Notes: generated by a model not told the origin, from the sequence alone. 5,060 nucleotides of DNA from Patescibacteria group bacterium (GCA_028866155.1 JAGWIT010000054.1:1-5060), one strand, 5' to 3'. Counted from the stretch's first letter, positions 1 to 5,060 are shown. A program made the numbers and translations.

Positions 1-65
1 CACATCATCTGGGAGGGAAATTCGTTACCGATACGTGGCGCAGGGAGGTACGCCAAAGGTCTTAC

Positions 66-75
66 TGTATATACT
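66..75 (+). promoter_or_regulatory. Possible -10 element before the membrane protein gene
   Basis: TATACT at 70-75 resembles a sigma70-type -10 box, with a TG four bases upstream of it. If used, transcription would begin near 82, which is the A of the second candidate ATG, giving a leaderless message. No convincing -35 is seen about 17 bases upstream, so this is weak. Confidence 0.25.
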
Positions 76-552
76 ATGGGAATGGTCACCACGAAGCGTC
101 TATTTCTTGTCCAGCTCCTCATCCTCCTCGGGGGCACGGTCTTTGCGTGGTCGAACCTCCTGCCGCAAATAAGCCGATTTCAGGCGTTGTACGGTACGCT
201 CTTCAGGTTTAAGGATTGTGTCGTGCCAAACCCATTTTCGACAGCGTGCTTTTTCGGATCATTCGCATTTCTTTTTGCAGTACTGTGGGCATTCGACATC
301 TATCGACGACCGGGTCTAACACGCGAACGGCACCTGCGTAATTTTCTCTTCATCTGCGTAACGTTTGCGACCGCAGTCATCGTATACGAAGCGGCACAAT
401 ACCATCATCTTGTTGGGAACGCGCTCTCGTTCAGCTGTAATCCCGGCGCGTCGCCATTCGCGACGCCATGCTTTTATGGTGACCTCGTGTTCGTTCTGGC
501 ATTCATTGTCGCCGTAGTCACAACTAAGCGTATCGCGCAGCCGGCTGCGTAA
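76..552 (+). CDS. Four-helix membrane protein with duplicated Cys-pair loops, unknown function
   Basis: I do not recognise the family. The 158-residue product shows four hydrophobic segments at about residues 8-28, 57-75, 89-107 and 133-150. Arg/Lys-rich stretches (TTKR at the N-terminus, YRRPGLTRERHLR between helices 2 and 3, TKR at the C-terminus) put both ends and the middle loop in the cytoplasm by the positive-inside rule. Loops 1 and 3 then face outside. Each of these carries a cysteine pair just before the next helix: C48-x9-C58-FFG and C121-x10-C132-FYG. The halves look like a duplication (PNPFSTACFFG versus GASPFATPCFYG). A fifth cysteine, C94, lies in helix 3. Outside disulfides or a thiol/metal site are possible, but no VKOR or DsbB CXXC motif is seen. 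The start is uncertain: ATG at 76 or 82. The frame stays open to the left window edge with no other ATG, GTG or TTG, and AGGGAGG at 42-48 is too distant to serve either start. No terminator is visible after the stop. Confidence 0.8.
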   Translation: MGMVTTKRLFLVQLLILLGGTVFAWSNLLPQISRFQALYGTLFRFKDCVVPNPFSTACFFGSFAFLFAVLWAFDIYRRPGLTRERHLRNFLFICVTFATAVIVYEAAQYHHLVGNALSFSCNPGASPFATPCFYGDLVFVLAFIVAVVTTKRIAQPAA

Positions 553-613
553 TATACAAAAATTTCGTTCCCCGTTCCACTCCGAGCCTCCTCTACAAAG
601 GGCGTTTTATAAC

Positions 614-646
614 TTGACACTTGATTCTTTTAATATTTCCGCTAAG
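614..646 (+). promoter_or_regulatory. Weak candidate promoter before the winged-helix gene
   Basis: A perfect TTGACA lies at 614-619 in an AT-rich stretch between the two genes. The -10 is ambiguous: TATTTC at 634-639 (14-base spacing), TAATAT at 631-636 (11) and GCTAAG at 641-646 (21) all have poor spacing. The -35 match suggests the gene at 679 can be transcribed separately from the one ending at 552. The 553-666 gap holds nothing else I can support. Confidence 0.25.
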
Positions 647-678
647 GTGGGCGTAGGCAAAACAGATTGGGGGCGATT

Positions 679-1077
679 ATGAACGAGAGAAACGGCCTGT
701 ATCACCAACTTGTGGCGGATGCGATATATAAAAGCGTCTTACCCAAGGAGGAACAGTCGATCAATACAATTTGGCAGCGGGCAAACGAAGCGCTGAGACC
801 GCATAACATAACAATTACCCGCGGGCAGGTTGTGCCACGACTGGAAAAGATGGAGGAGCAACAGCAAATACGCAGTCGTTCGGTCGAGAAGTCAAAACAA
901 GAATATACGCGAGGGTCAAAAAATCACCTACTATATCGTCGTGCGGGCGAAGAGGGTCTCGCCATCGAGACCGGCGGAGCAACGACAGACATATCCGCGA
1001 AGGCGAGAAAGCCGATGAGAAAATCCTCGATAGCGATCGCCAGCTTTCTCAGTTCTCCACCTTCTCGGAAAGTGTAG
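679..1077 (+). CDS. Small winged-helix-like protein, possibly frameshifted in its C-terminal third
   Basis: The 132-residue product starts at ATG 679, preceded by a G-rich site (GGGGG at 669-673, five bases away). A TTG start at 667 would put that site inside the gene and is less likely. Residues 1-60 look like a helix-turn-helix unit: helix YHQLVADAIYKSVL, helix TIWQRANEALRP, then ITRGQVVPRLEKMEEQQQI as a recognition-type helix. A charged segment where a wing would sit follows (RSRSVEKSKQ). This suggests a DNA-binding regulator, but no family is recognised. The tail from about residue 75 reads poorly in this frame. Frame +2 there encodes REGQKITYYIVVR, a good wing strand. Frame +3 encodes a charged tail ending in SQFSTFSESVGE, with its stop at 1083-1085. 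One or more indels, a decaying gene or a true in-frame tail all remain possible. A terminator follows about 20 bases downstream. Confidence 0.55.
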   Translation: MNERNGLYHQLVADAIYKSVLPKEEQSINTIWQRANEALRPHNITITRGQVVPRLEKMEEQQQIRSRSVEKSKQEYTRGSKNHLLYRRAGEEGLAIETGGATTDISAKARKPMRKSSIAIASFLSSPPSRKV

Positions 1078-1104
1078 GTGAGTAGATTACCTTGGGTATT
1101 TCAG

Positions 1105-1128
1105 ACGCCGGCTCGCCGGCGTTTTTTT
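1105..1128 (+). terminator. Rho-independent terminator after the winged-helix gene
   Basis: ACGCCGGC at 1105-1112 pairs perfectly with GCCGGCGT at 1115-1122, realistically a 7-bp GC-rich stem with a CTCG loop. It runs straight into seven T residues at 1122-1128. It ends transcription coming from the gene at 679-1077. Confidence 0.92.
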
Positions 1129-1144
1129 ACGCACCCCGCCTGTT

Positions 1145-1180
1145 TTGCACATTGCCATAGCAAGCCGTATATGCTATGTT
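1145..1180 (+). promoter_or_regulatory. Candidate sigma70-type promoter for the small-ORF unit
   Basis: Two overlapping solutions are visible. TTGCCA at 1152-1157 lies 17 bases from TATGTT at 1175-1180, which has an extended -10 TGC just before it; this would start RNA near 1187. Alternatively TTGCAC at 1145-1150 lies 17 bases from TATATG at 1168-1173, with a start near 1180. Its position right after a terminator and before a hairpin and small ORFs supports a promoter here. Confidence 0.55.
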
Positions 1181-1189
1181 TCTTGGCAT

Positions 1190-1237
1190 ATAAACGAGAG
1201 GGCGTTTGAATGACGTCCTCCTCGTTTATCGTTTTTT
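1190..1237 (+). terminator. Long hairpin plus U-tract at the predicted RNA 5' end (attenuator-like)
   Basis: ATAAACGAG at 1190-1198 pairs with CTCGTTTAT at 1221-1229. AGGGCGT at 1199-1205 continues the stem with ACGTCCT at 1213-1219 (one G-U pair), leaving C1220 as a single bulge and TTGAATG as the loop. Six T residues at 1232-1237 follow after two bases, so the structure fits a + strand intrinsic terminator. It begins only a few bases after the predicted transcription start, so it could act as an attenuator, a stabilising 5' stem-loop, or the whole body of a small RNA of about 50 nt. It is distinct from the terminator at 1105-1128. Confidence 0.6.
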
Positions 1238-1320
1238 GTTCACCCCGGGAAGCAGTTCTTTCGGACGAAAATGGAGACATGACGCATGAGCAAAATTCAG
1301 GAAAGGGACAGCGCTATTGA
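1210..1320 (+). CDS. Possible 36-residue leader peptide ORF overlapping the 5' hairpin
   Basis: ATG at 1210 is preceded by GAGAGGG at 1196-1202, a good ribosome site seven bases away. Both lie within the hairpin at 1190-1229, the ATG spanning loop and stem. The product begins MTSSSFIVFCSPREAV and ends GKGQRY. It overlaps the start of the 61-codon ORF at 1286 in another frame, so the two could be translationally coupled. No homology is recognised and the peptide has no run of one amino acid of the kind used by classical attenuation leaders. It may be chance. Confidence 0.22.
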   Translation: MTSSSFIVFCSPREAVLSDENGDMTHEQNSGKGQRY

Positions 1321-1471
1321 GAAAGGGATAGGAGAAGTCATTTCTCAACCTGATGGCAACAGCACTCAGCAAGGGCCTACAGTGAGATTCAAACCCTCCC
1401 ACGAGACCCCGTCGAGTGCGAGAATGCAACGCTGGCACGCGGCAAAACCGGTACACGGTGTAGACGAATAA
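1286..1471 (+). CDS. Small hydrophilic protein, 61 residues, unknown function
   Basis: I do not recognise this protein. ATG at 1286 has GGAG at 1273-1276, nine bases upstream, which supports it over the nearby ATGs at 1271 and 1279. The product is polar and charged, with no membrane segment, no cysteine and no signal peptide. Its first 20 residues (SKIQERDSAIEKGIGEV) could form an amphipathic helix. The middle (DGNSTQQGPTVRFKPSHETP) looks disordered, and it ends RMQRWHAAKPVHGVDE. The ORF sits between a candidate promoter and hairpin upstream and a strong terminator 36 bases downstream, so it is probably transcribed alone. It could be a small cytosolic or nucleic-acid-associated protein; alternatively the transcript may act as an RNA and the frame be incidental. 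Confidence 0.5.
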   Translation: MSKIQERDSAIEKGIGEVISQPDGNSTQQGPTVRFKPSHETPSSARMQRWHAAKPVHGVDE

Positions 1472-1506
1472 TCCACCACCATAACCATCACTGAAAAGGA
1501 GAAAAC

Positions 1507-1533
1507 AAAGGCGACCCATGGGTCGCCTTTTTT
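1507..1533 (+). terminator. Perfect-palindrome terminator after the 61-codon ORF
   Basis: GGCGACCCATGGGTCGCC at 1510-1527 is a perfect palindrome. It is extended by AAA on the left and TTT on the right, giving a 10-bp stem with a CATG loop, and six T residues lie at 1528-1533. The A-rich left flank means it could also slow transcription from the other strand, but no minus-strand gene is supported here. Confidence 0.92.
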
Positions 1534-1581
1534 CTTTATCCACCATTCACCGCAAATTGCTGTAATTAAGCATCTGTCGAC

Positions 1582-1590
1582 TGTTACTAT
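1582..1590 (+). promoter_or_regulatory. Possible extended -10 promoter for the large surface-protein gene
   Basis: TG-T-TACTAT at 1582-1590 fits an extended -10 element, with RNA starting near 1597. TTGCTG at 1556-1561 is too far away (23 bases) to be its -35. It would give a leader of about 64 nt before ATG 1661. It lies after the terminator at 1507-1533, where a promoter for the large gene is expected. Confidence 0.3.
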
Positions 1591-1593
1591 GAA

Positions 1594-1625
1594 ATTGAAC
1601 TTACCTGTAAACGGGCGGTTTCAAT
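1594..1625 (+). repeat. Weak inverted repeat in the leader of the large gene
   Basis: ATTGAA at 1594-1599 is complementary to TTCAAT at 1620-1625. ACC at 1603-1605 can extend the stem with GGT at 1617-1619 across a three-base bulge. It has no T-tract, so it is not a terminator. It could be an operator or a 5' leader stem, or chance. Confidence 0.2.
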
Positions 1626-1660
1626 CATGCGGCGTTATTTACAAGCATCAATAAAAAACA

Positions 1661-1777
1661 ATGGGTAAAACAGCTTTCGTTGCTAACATGCGCATTCTGC
1701 GCAATGTGTTTATCGTAAGCGGCTTGGTTACCGTTCTGCTGGTCATAGCGGCGATTGGCGTACACACCGCCCTTGCG
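1661..1777 (+). other. Sec-type signal peptide of the large surface protein
   Basis: A basic start (K3, R11, R14) is followed by a hydrophobic core, VFIVSGLVTVLLVIAAIGV at residues 16-34, and an ALA|AD signal peptidase I-type site after residue 39. There is no lipobox cysteine, so this is not a lipoprotein. If translation starts at residue 10, the signal is a standard 30 residues. Confidence 0.85.
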
Positions 1778-4700
1778 GCTGACGCACTTTCCGTATCACC
1801 AAAAGTCACCAAAGATGGTCTCATTGGTGAGACGAGTGCCAACTGGACATTCACGATCACAACCGCAACGCAGCTTAACCCCGGCGATGTCGTACAGTTC
1901 ATTTTTCCAAACATCACCTCCGGAGCAGTGCCTTTTGACGTATCGAGCGCTACGCTCGTGGCAACTTCGAGCGCGGACACGACCTTTAACCTCTACCCAA
2001 CCACTTCCACAAGTACCGCTGGCCTCGCGGCGGCGCAGGGGCCGCTTGGGCCGACGGTCTACGGGTTCGCCACAACAACCATCCCCGCAAATACCTCATT
2101 TACCGTTACTATCGGCGGCATCGCGAACGCGATTGGCCAACTCTCTTCAGTCCAGAACTTAACTTTCACCGCGCAGGCGGGCACGCCGAGCGACCCGACG
2201 CATCCTGAAGGCCCTCTCTCGGTCACGAAGTACAATTCCGGGGGCTCGCTCAGTTCTGCGATATCGCTCACGCGCTCCGGTGGCGCGCTCGTTTCTGATG
2301 CAAACTCTGCCATCACCCCGTCTTCAACTAACGTGAGTGCTACGAATGTCTCCTATACGTTCTCAATCACGTCTCATTCAACAATAGTCGCTGGCAGTAA
2401 GATCTTGATCAATTTCCCCGCGACGTACGATATTTCTGGGGCCACCGTTGCCACACAAATTATTGATCCGATTGGTGGAGCAAGCGTAGCGGCCGGCGCC
2501 ATCGCGACCTCGACCGCCAACAATTCTAACCGCGCCATCCTTACGGTAAGCGGTGTTGTCTTGTCTGGCGATGTTATGACCGTGACAGTTGGTGGCATCA
2601 CGAACCCTTCAATTGCCGGCGTATACCGCCCCTTCTCGCTGTTCACGACTAACGGTAACGGGGGCCTCATAGACGGTTCATACTTCGGCTTTGAACCGTC
2701 GGACTACAGCAACGGCGCGCCGTCGCCAAACGATACGGTCTATATCGGCGGCAAGAATACGCTCAACATACAGGTTTTGAAGAGTAACGGTGCCGGCGGC
2801 ACGACCGCACTCTCCGCGGGTGACATCGCGCAGATGAAGGTAGCCGCGGGTTGTCCAGATCGACAGTATTTCATGGGGCAGAAGTGGCTCGACTCATCCG
2901 GCGTGGCTTCTTACCACGACATCCTCGACTGTAATTACATGGTTGGGGTCGACCCCTTCAGCGCTACCTCGACAAGTTTCTACAGCTCGTACCTGCCGCC
3001 CGGCATGAAGCAGTTCAATCTCGTTTCTTCGAGCGGAGTCGGCCAAACAGCGACGACCACCCTCGTTTTCGGTATCCCAAATTCGACGACGACTGTCGAG
3101 GTTGACCTCCCGAACGCCGTTGCAAACGCCCAAGCGTTTGTCCAGGCATACAGTGCCGATAACCAATCCTTCTCACCCATCTACACGACCCCAACAGGGA
3201 CAACTCAAGGATTTGATGGTTCTGGCCACGGCTACGCGCACATTAATATCGACAGGGGGAAGACCTGGAACTTCAACGTCATGGGCGGGCAGTATGGATC
3301 GAGCGGCAATATCACCGACGGCTCAGGGAATAAATACTGGGCACCGCAACTTCCGTCCATCAATCTCACCTCAGCATCCTCATCAGCAAATCTCGGCGTG
3401 TATACCTACACGCTCGCCAACAACACGCTCAACGTGACCCTGCAGGACACCAGCAACGGCGCCATCAACAACGCGTGCGTCGGCGTCTCGCGCTCAGGCG
3501 GCGGCATCTTCATGGGCCCACAGGACATGATCTGTACGCCGAACAATAATGGGGCATACCAGTTTAAAGTTCCTACTGGCACGGTGACGATAGACGTAAG
3601 CTTGCCGGGGCACGGGGAACCGTCAGAATATCCAGTAGCGATTTCGGGGGCGACGACGAATAAGACCATCACGCTTGCCGCGCCGAGCACCTACGTCTCG
3701 GTTGTCGTCGAGACGTCAAGCGGCACGAAGATAAAGGGCGCCCCGGTCTTCGCGAATGGAGGCGACGGCTTCGGTAATGCGATGACCGACAACACCGGCG
3801 CAGCGAAGATTTATGTGCCACCCGGTCTCTACAGCGTGCAAGGTTTTGCACCCGGGTTCGGATCGCTCACGTCGCAGACGGCGACGGTCGCGAACGGTTC
3901 AGATCCGCTAGTCACCTTTACGGTGAACACGGGTACGCTGAAGACGATTTCAGGCACCGTCACGCAGGGCGGTTTGCCGGTCGCTGGCATCAACATCGGC
4001 GCGCACGGCACCGGCTCAACAACTGGTGGTAACGGTACCCAGACCGACACAAACGGCAACTACACGCTTTATCTGCCGGCAGGTACGTACGAAGTCGGCG
4101 GGTGGTCGCCCTCAACCGGCGGCCTTGCCGAGCAAGCGGTTGACGTAACCTCCTCTGACGCGACGGGTATCGACTGGGCGCTCGGCGCGCAGGGTACCCT
4201 GCACCTCACCATCCATAACGCATCCACCCTAGGCTCGCTCTCTGCTGGCGCATTTGACTCGACAACCGGCATGGGCAACAGCACAAACTCCTGGACGACA
4301 ACCGGCACTGACAAAGTCGCTGACATCACCTTGCCGGCGGGAACGCACTACAGCGTGCAGGCGAGCACGCCAGGCCTCGGTCAGTTCGGCAGCCAGTCGA
4401 GCGTCACGATTACCGCCGGCGGGACCACCAACGTCTCGTTTGACGCCGCTTCTGGTACGACGCTCGTCTCGCTTTCCGGCTCCGTCACGGCGGGTGGTTC
4501 TCCTGTTTCCGGCGTAAACGTCTGGGCGAGTCGTACCGACGGCCCGGGATTCTTCTCGACGCAGACGGACACAAACGGAGCCTACTCGCTCACCGTCCCC
4601 GACGGGAAGACCTATCACGTGGGCGTGCGCTCGCTCGCATACATCGCGAGCCAGGGCGACGTCGATGTCGCAGTCAACGGCGGCGCGGTCCAGAACTTCA

Positions 4701-5060
4701 CGCTCACAGCCGCTGGCGCGACTATTACCGGTAAGGTACTCGACGCAAACGGCAACCCGGTCGCAAACGGGTGGGTGAGCGCGGTCCAGACAGGCGTCGC
4801 AAGCTCGACCACGGTCGGCGCGCCGACCGACGCGGCTGGCAACTACACCCTAAATGTCACGAATAGTTCAACCTGGAATCTCACCGCACAAGGCCCCTGC
4901 TTCCTGCGCTCGTCCGCCATTGCGGCGTCTGCCGGTGATAGTGGCAAGAACATCACCCTCACGGCGCAGAGCGGCTGCACGAAGCCTGTGCCACAGATTT
5001 ATGCCATCACCGACACTACCGGCGGGCAAATCTCGACCGGCAATATGACGATTAACATCC
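1661..5060 (+). CDS. Large exported multidomain surface protein with carboxypeptidase-regulatory-like repeats (3' end outside window)
   Basis: One frame stays open for 1133 codons and leaves the window without a stop. Order: signal peptide at residues 1-39; beta-sandwich A (about 42-175) and its copy B (about 210-340); a middle region (about 341-575) including GYAHINIDRGKTWNFNV at 524-540, a divergent repeat-like strand pair; six tandem domains (about 577-1103) of the carboxypeptidase-regulatory-like/Ig-like beta-sandwich kind, most with a TD-x-x-G-x-Y turn followed by LPAG or VPxG; then the start of another domain. The mature part is rich in Thr, Ser, Gly, Ala and Asn, and its six cysteines fall in pairs (398/424, 606/625, 1080/1106). 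No catalytic motif or anchor is seen, so an adhesin, stalk or envelope-layer role is inferred. The start is ATG 1661 (an in-frame TAA lies at 1652-1654) or ATG 1688, which gives a more usual 30-residue signal. Neither has a Shine-Dalgarno site; ATAAAAAACA precedes 1661. Its own promoter probably lies in 1534-1660. Confidence 0.95.
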   Translation, partial: MGKTAFVANMRILRNVFIVSGLVTVLLVIAAIGVHTALAADALSVSPKVTKDGLIGETSANWTFTITTATQLNPGDVVQFIFPNITSGAVPFDVSSATLVATSSADTTFNLYPTTSTSTAGLAAAQGPLGPTVYGFATTTIPANTSFTVTIGGIANAIGQLSSVQNLTFTAQAGTPSDPTHPEGPLSVTKYNSGGSLSSAISLTRSGGALVSDANSAITPSSTNVSATNVSYTFSITSHSTIVAGSKILINFPATYDISGATVATQIIDPIGGASVAAGAIATSTANNSNRAILTVSGVVLSGDVMTVTVGGITNPSIAGVYRPFSLFTTNGNGGLIDGSYFGFEPSDYSNGAPSPNDTVYIGGKNTLNIQVLKSNGAGGTTALSAGDIAQMKVAAGCPDRQYFMGQKWLDSSGVASYHDILDCNYMVGVDPFSATSTSFYSSYLPPGMKQFNLVSSSGVGQTATTTLVFGIPNSTTTVEVDLPNAVANAQAFVQAYSADNQSFSPIYTTPTGTTQGFDGSGHGYAHINIDRGKTWNFNVMGGQYGSSGNITDGSGNKYWAPQLPSINLTSASSSANLGVYTYTLANNTLNVTLQDTSNGAINNACVGVSRSGGGIFMGPQDMICTPNNNGAYQFKVPTGTVTIDVSLPGHGEPSEYPVAISGATTNKTITLAAPSTYVSVVVETSSGTKIKGAPVFANGGDGFGNAMTDNTGAAKIYVPPGLYSVQGFAPGFGSLTSQTATVANGSDPLVTFTVNTGTLKTISGTVTQGGLPVAGINIGAHGTGSTTGGNGTQTDTNGNYTLYLPAGTYEVGGWSPSTGGLAEQAVDVTSSDATGIDWALGAQGTLHLTIHNASTLGSLSAGAFDSTTGMGNSTNSWTTTGTDKVADITLPAGTHYSVQASTPGLGQFGSQSSVTITAGGTTNVSFDAASGTTLVSLSGSVTAGGSPVSGVNVWASRTDGPGFFSTQTDTNGAYSLTVPDGKTYHVGVRSLAYIASQGDVDVAVNGGAVQNFTLTAAGATITGKVLDANGNPVANGWVSAVQTGVASSTTVGAPTDAAGNYTLNVTNSSTWNLTAQGPCFLRSSAIAASAGDSGKNITLTAQSGCTKPVPQIYAITDTTGGQISTGNMTINI
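1784..2680 (+). repeat. Two duplicated N-terminal beta-sandwich domains (A and B)
   Basis: Domain A (about residues 42-175) and domain B (about 210-340) share ordered matches: WTFTI at 62-66 with YTFSI at 232-236, IFP at 81-83 with NFP at 251-253, SSATLV at 95-100 with SGATVA at 259-264, and VTIGGIAN at 149-156 with VTVGGITN at 308-315. The offset drifts from 170 to 159 residues, so the copies have diverged by indels. The pattern suggests an Ig-like fold; the exact family is not identified. Confidence 0.65.
3389..4969 (+). repeat. Six tandem carboxypeptidase-regulatory-like domains, period about 86 residues
   Basis: The turn motif recurs at T626 (TPNNNGAY), T709 (TDNTGAAK), T795 (TDTNGNY), T883 (TDKVADI), T969 (TDTNGAY) and T1056 (TDAAGNY), with spacings 83, 86, 88, 86 and 87. 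Most copies also show a start strand of the type ISGTVTQGGLPVAG, LSGSVTAGGSPVSG or ITGKVLDANGNPVAN, and a closing LPAGTYEV-like hairpin. Approximate units are 3389-3646, 3680-3931, 3938-4186, 4190-4453, 4460-4708 and 4715-4969. The fourth lacks the G-x-Y turn but keeps LPAGTHYSV. Such domains are usually structural spacers or binding modules in exported proteins. Confidence 0.85.

Noticed and set aside
1..75. Possible end of an upstream gene or N-terminal extension of the first ORF
   Set aside because: All three plus frames are open here, so nothing distinguishes coding from chance. No start codon in the frame of the 76-552 gene and no recognisable motif was found.
553..666. Possible minus-strand small ORF behind AGGAGG-like sequence (complement of CCTCC near 587-592)
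   Set aside because: It would encode only about 17 residues from a GTG and ends quickly in the preceding gene; there is no supporting signal.
830..1018. Separate 62-codon plus-strand ORF starting inside the winged-helix gene
   Set aside because: It has no ribosome site and overlaps the better N-terminal domain. Its interesting part (KITYYIVVR) is better explained as a possible frame-shifted continuation of the larger gene.
1226..1546. Minus-strand frame of 106 codons opposite the small-ORF unit
   Set aside because: It begins inside the palindromic terminator region, runs back through the 5' hairpin and has an unnatural composition. The plus-strand ORF has a ribosome site and the signals around it point to + transcription.
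1648..4842. Several minus-strand frames of 60-130 codons opposite the large gene, and plus-strand frames at 1755-2162, 3102-3437, 4254-4517 and 4854-5048
   Set aside because: All are shadows of a continuous 1133-codon frame with consistent protein features. The GC-rich third positions of that gene keep stops rare in other frames.
1..5060. CRISPR array, tRNA, rRNA, insertion sequence or attachment site
   Set aside because: I saw no spaced direct DNA repeats of CRISPR type, no cloverleaf, no transposase or terminal inverted repeats. The only repeats are protein-level domains and terminator palindromes.

Overview
The window looks like a piece of a bacterial chromosome from an uncultivated, small-genome lineage. 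A Candidatus Patescibacteria (Parcubacteria-type) source is my best guess. It rests on the look of the genes: short orphan membrane and DNA-binding proteins beside a giant secreted repeat protein, starts without strong Shine-Dalgarno sites, and no recognisable housekeeping gene. No marker gene fixes the taxonomy. All supported genes lie on the + strand.

Layout. (1) 76-552: a four-helix membrane protein of about 158 residues. It appears to be an internal duplication, with a C-x9/10-C loop facing outside in each half. (2) 679-1077: a small winged-helix-like protein whose C-terminal third may be frameshifted. It is followed by a textbook terminator at 1105-1128. (3) 1145-1533: a compact unit bounded by a candidate promoter and a perfect-palindrome terminator. 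It holds a long 5' hairpin with a U-tract placed almost at the predicted transcript start, a tiny ORF whose ribosome site is buried in that hairpin, and a 61-codon ORF with a proper ribosome site. (4) 1534-1660: an intergenic region with a possible extended -10 element and a weak inverted repeat. (5) 1661-5060: one uninterrupted reading frame of 1133 codons that runs off the right edge. It encodes an exported surface protein with a signal peptide, two N-terminal beta-sandwich domains that are copies of each other, a middle region, and six tandem carboxypeptidase-regulatory-like domains with a period of about 86 residues.

How they relate. Terminators separate the winged-helix gene, the small-ORF unit and the large gene, so each is probably its own transcript. 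The first membrane gene may or may not be co-transcribed with the winged-helix gene, since no terminator is visible between them. The large protein is the dominant content and is most plausibly an adhesin, stalk or envelope-layer component; no enzymatic domain is visible in the part present. The least conventional part is the promoter, hairpin and small-ORF unit at 1145-1533, which could be an attenuated transcript or a small RNA.
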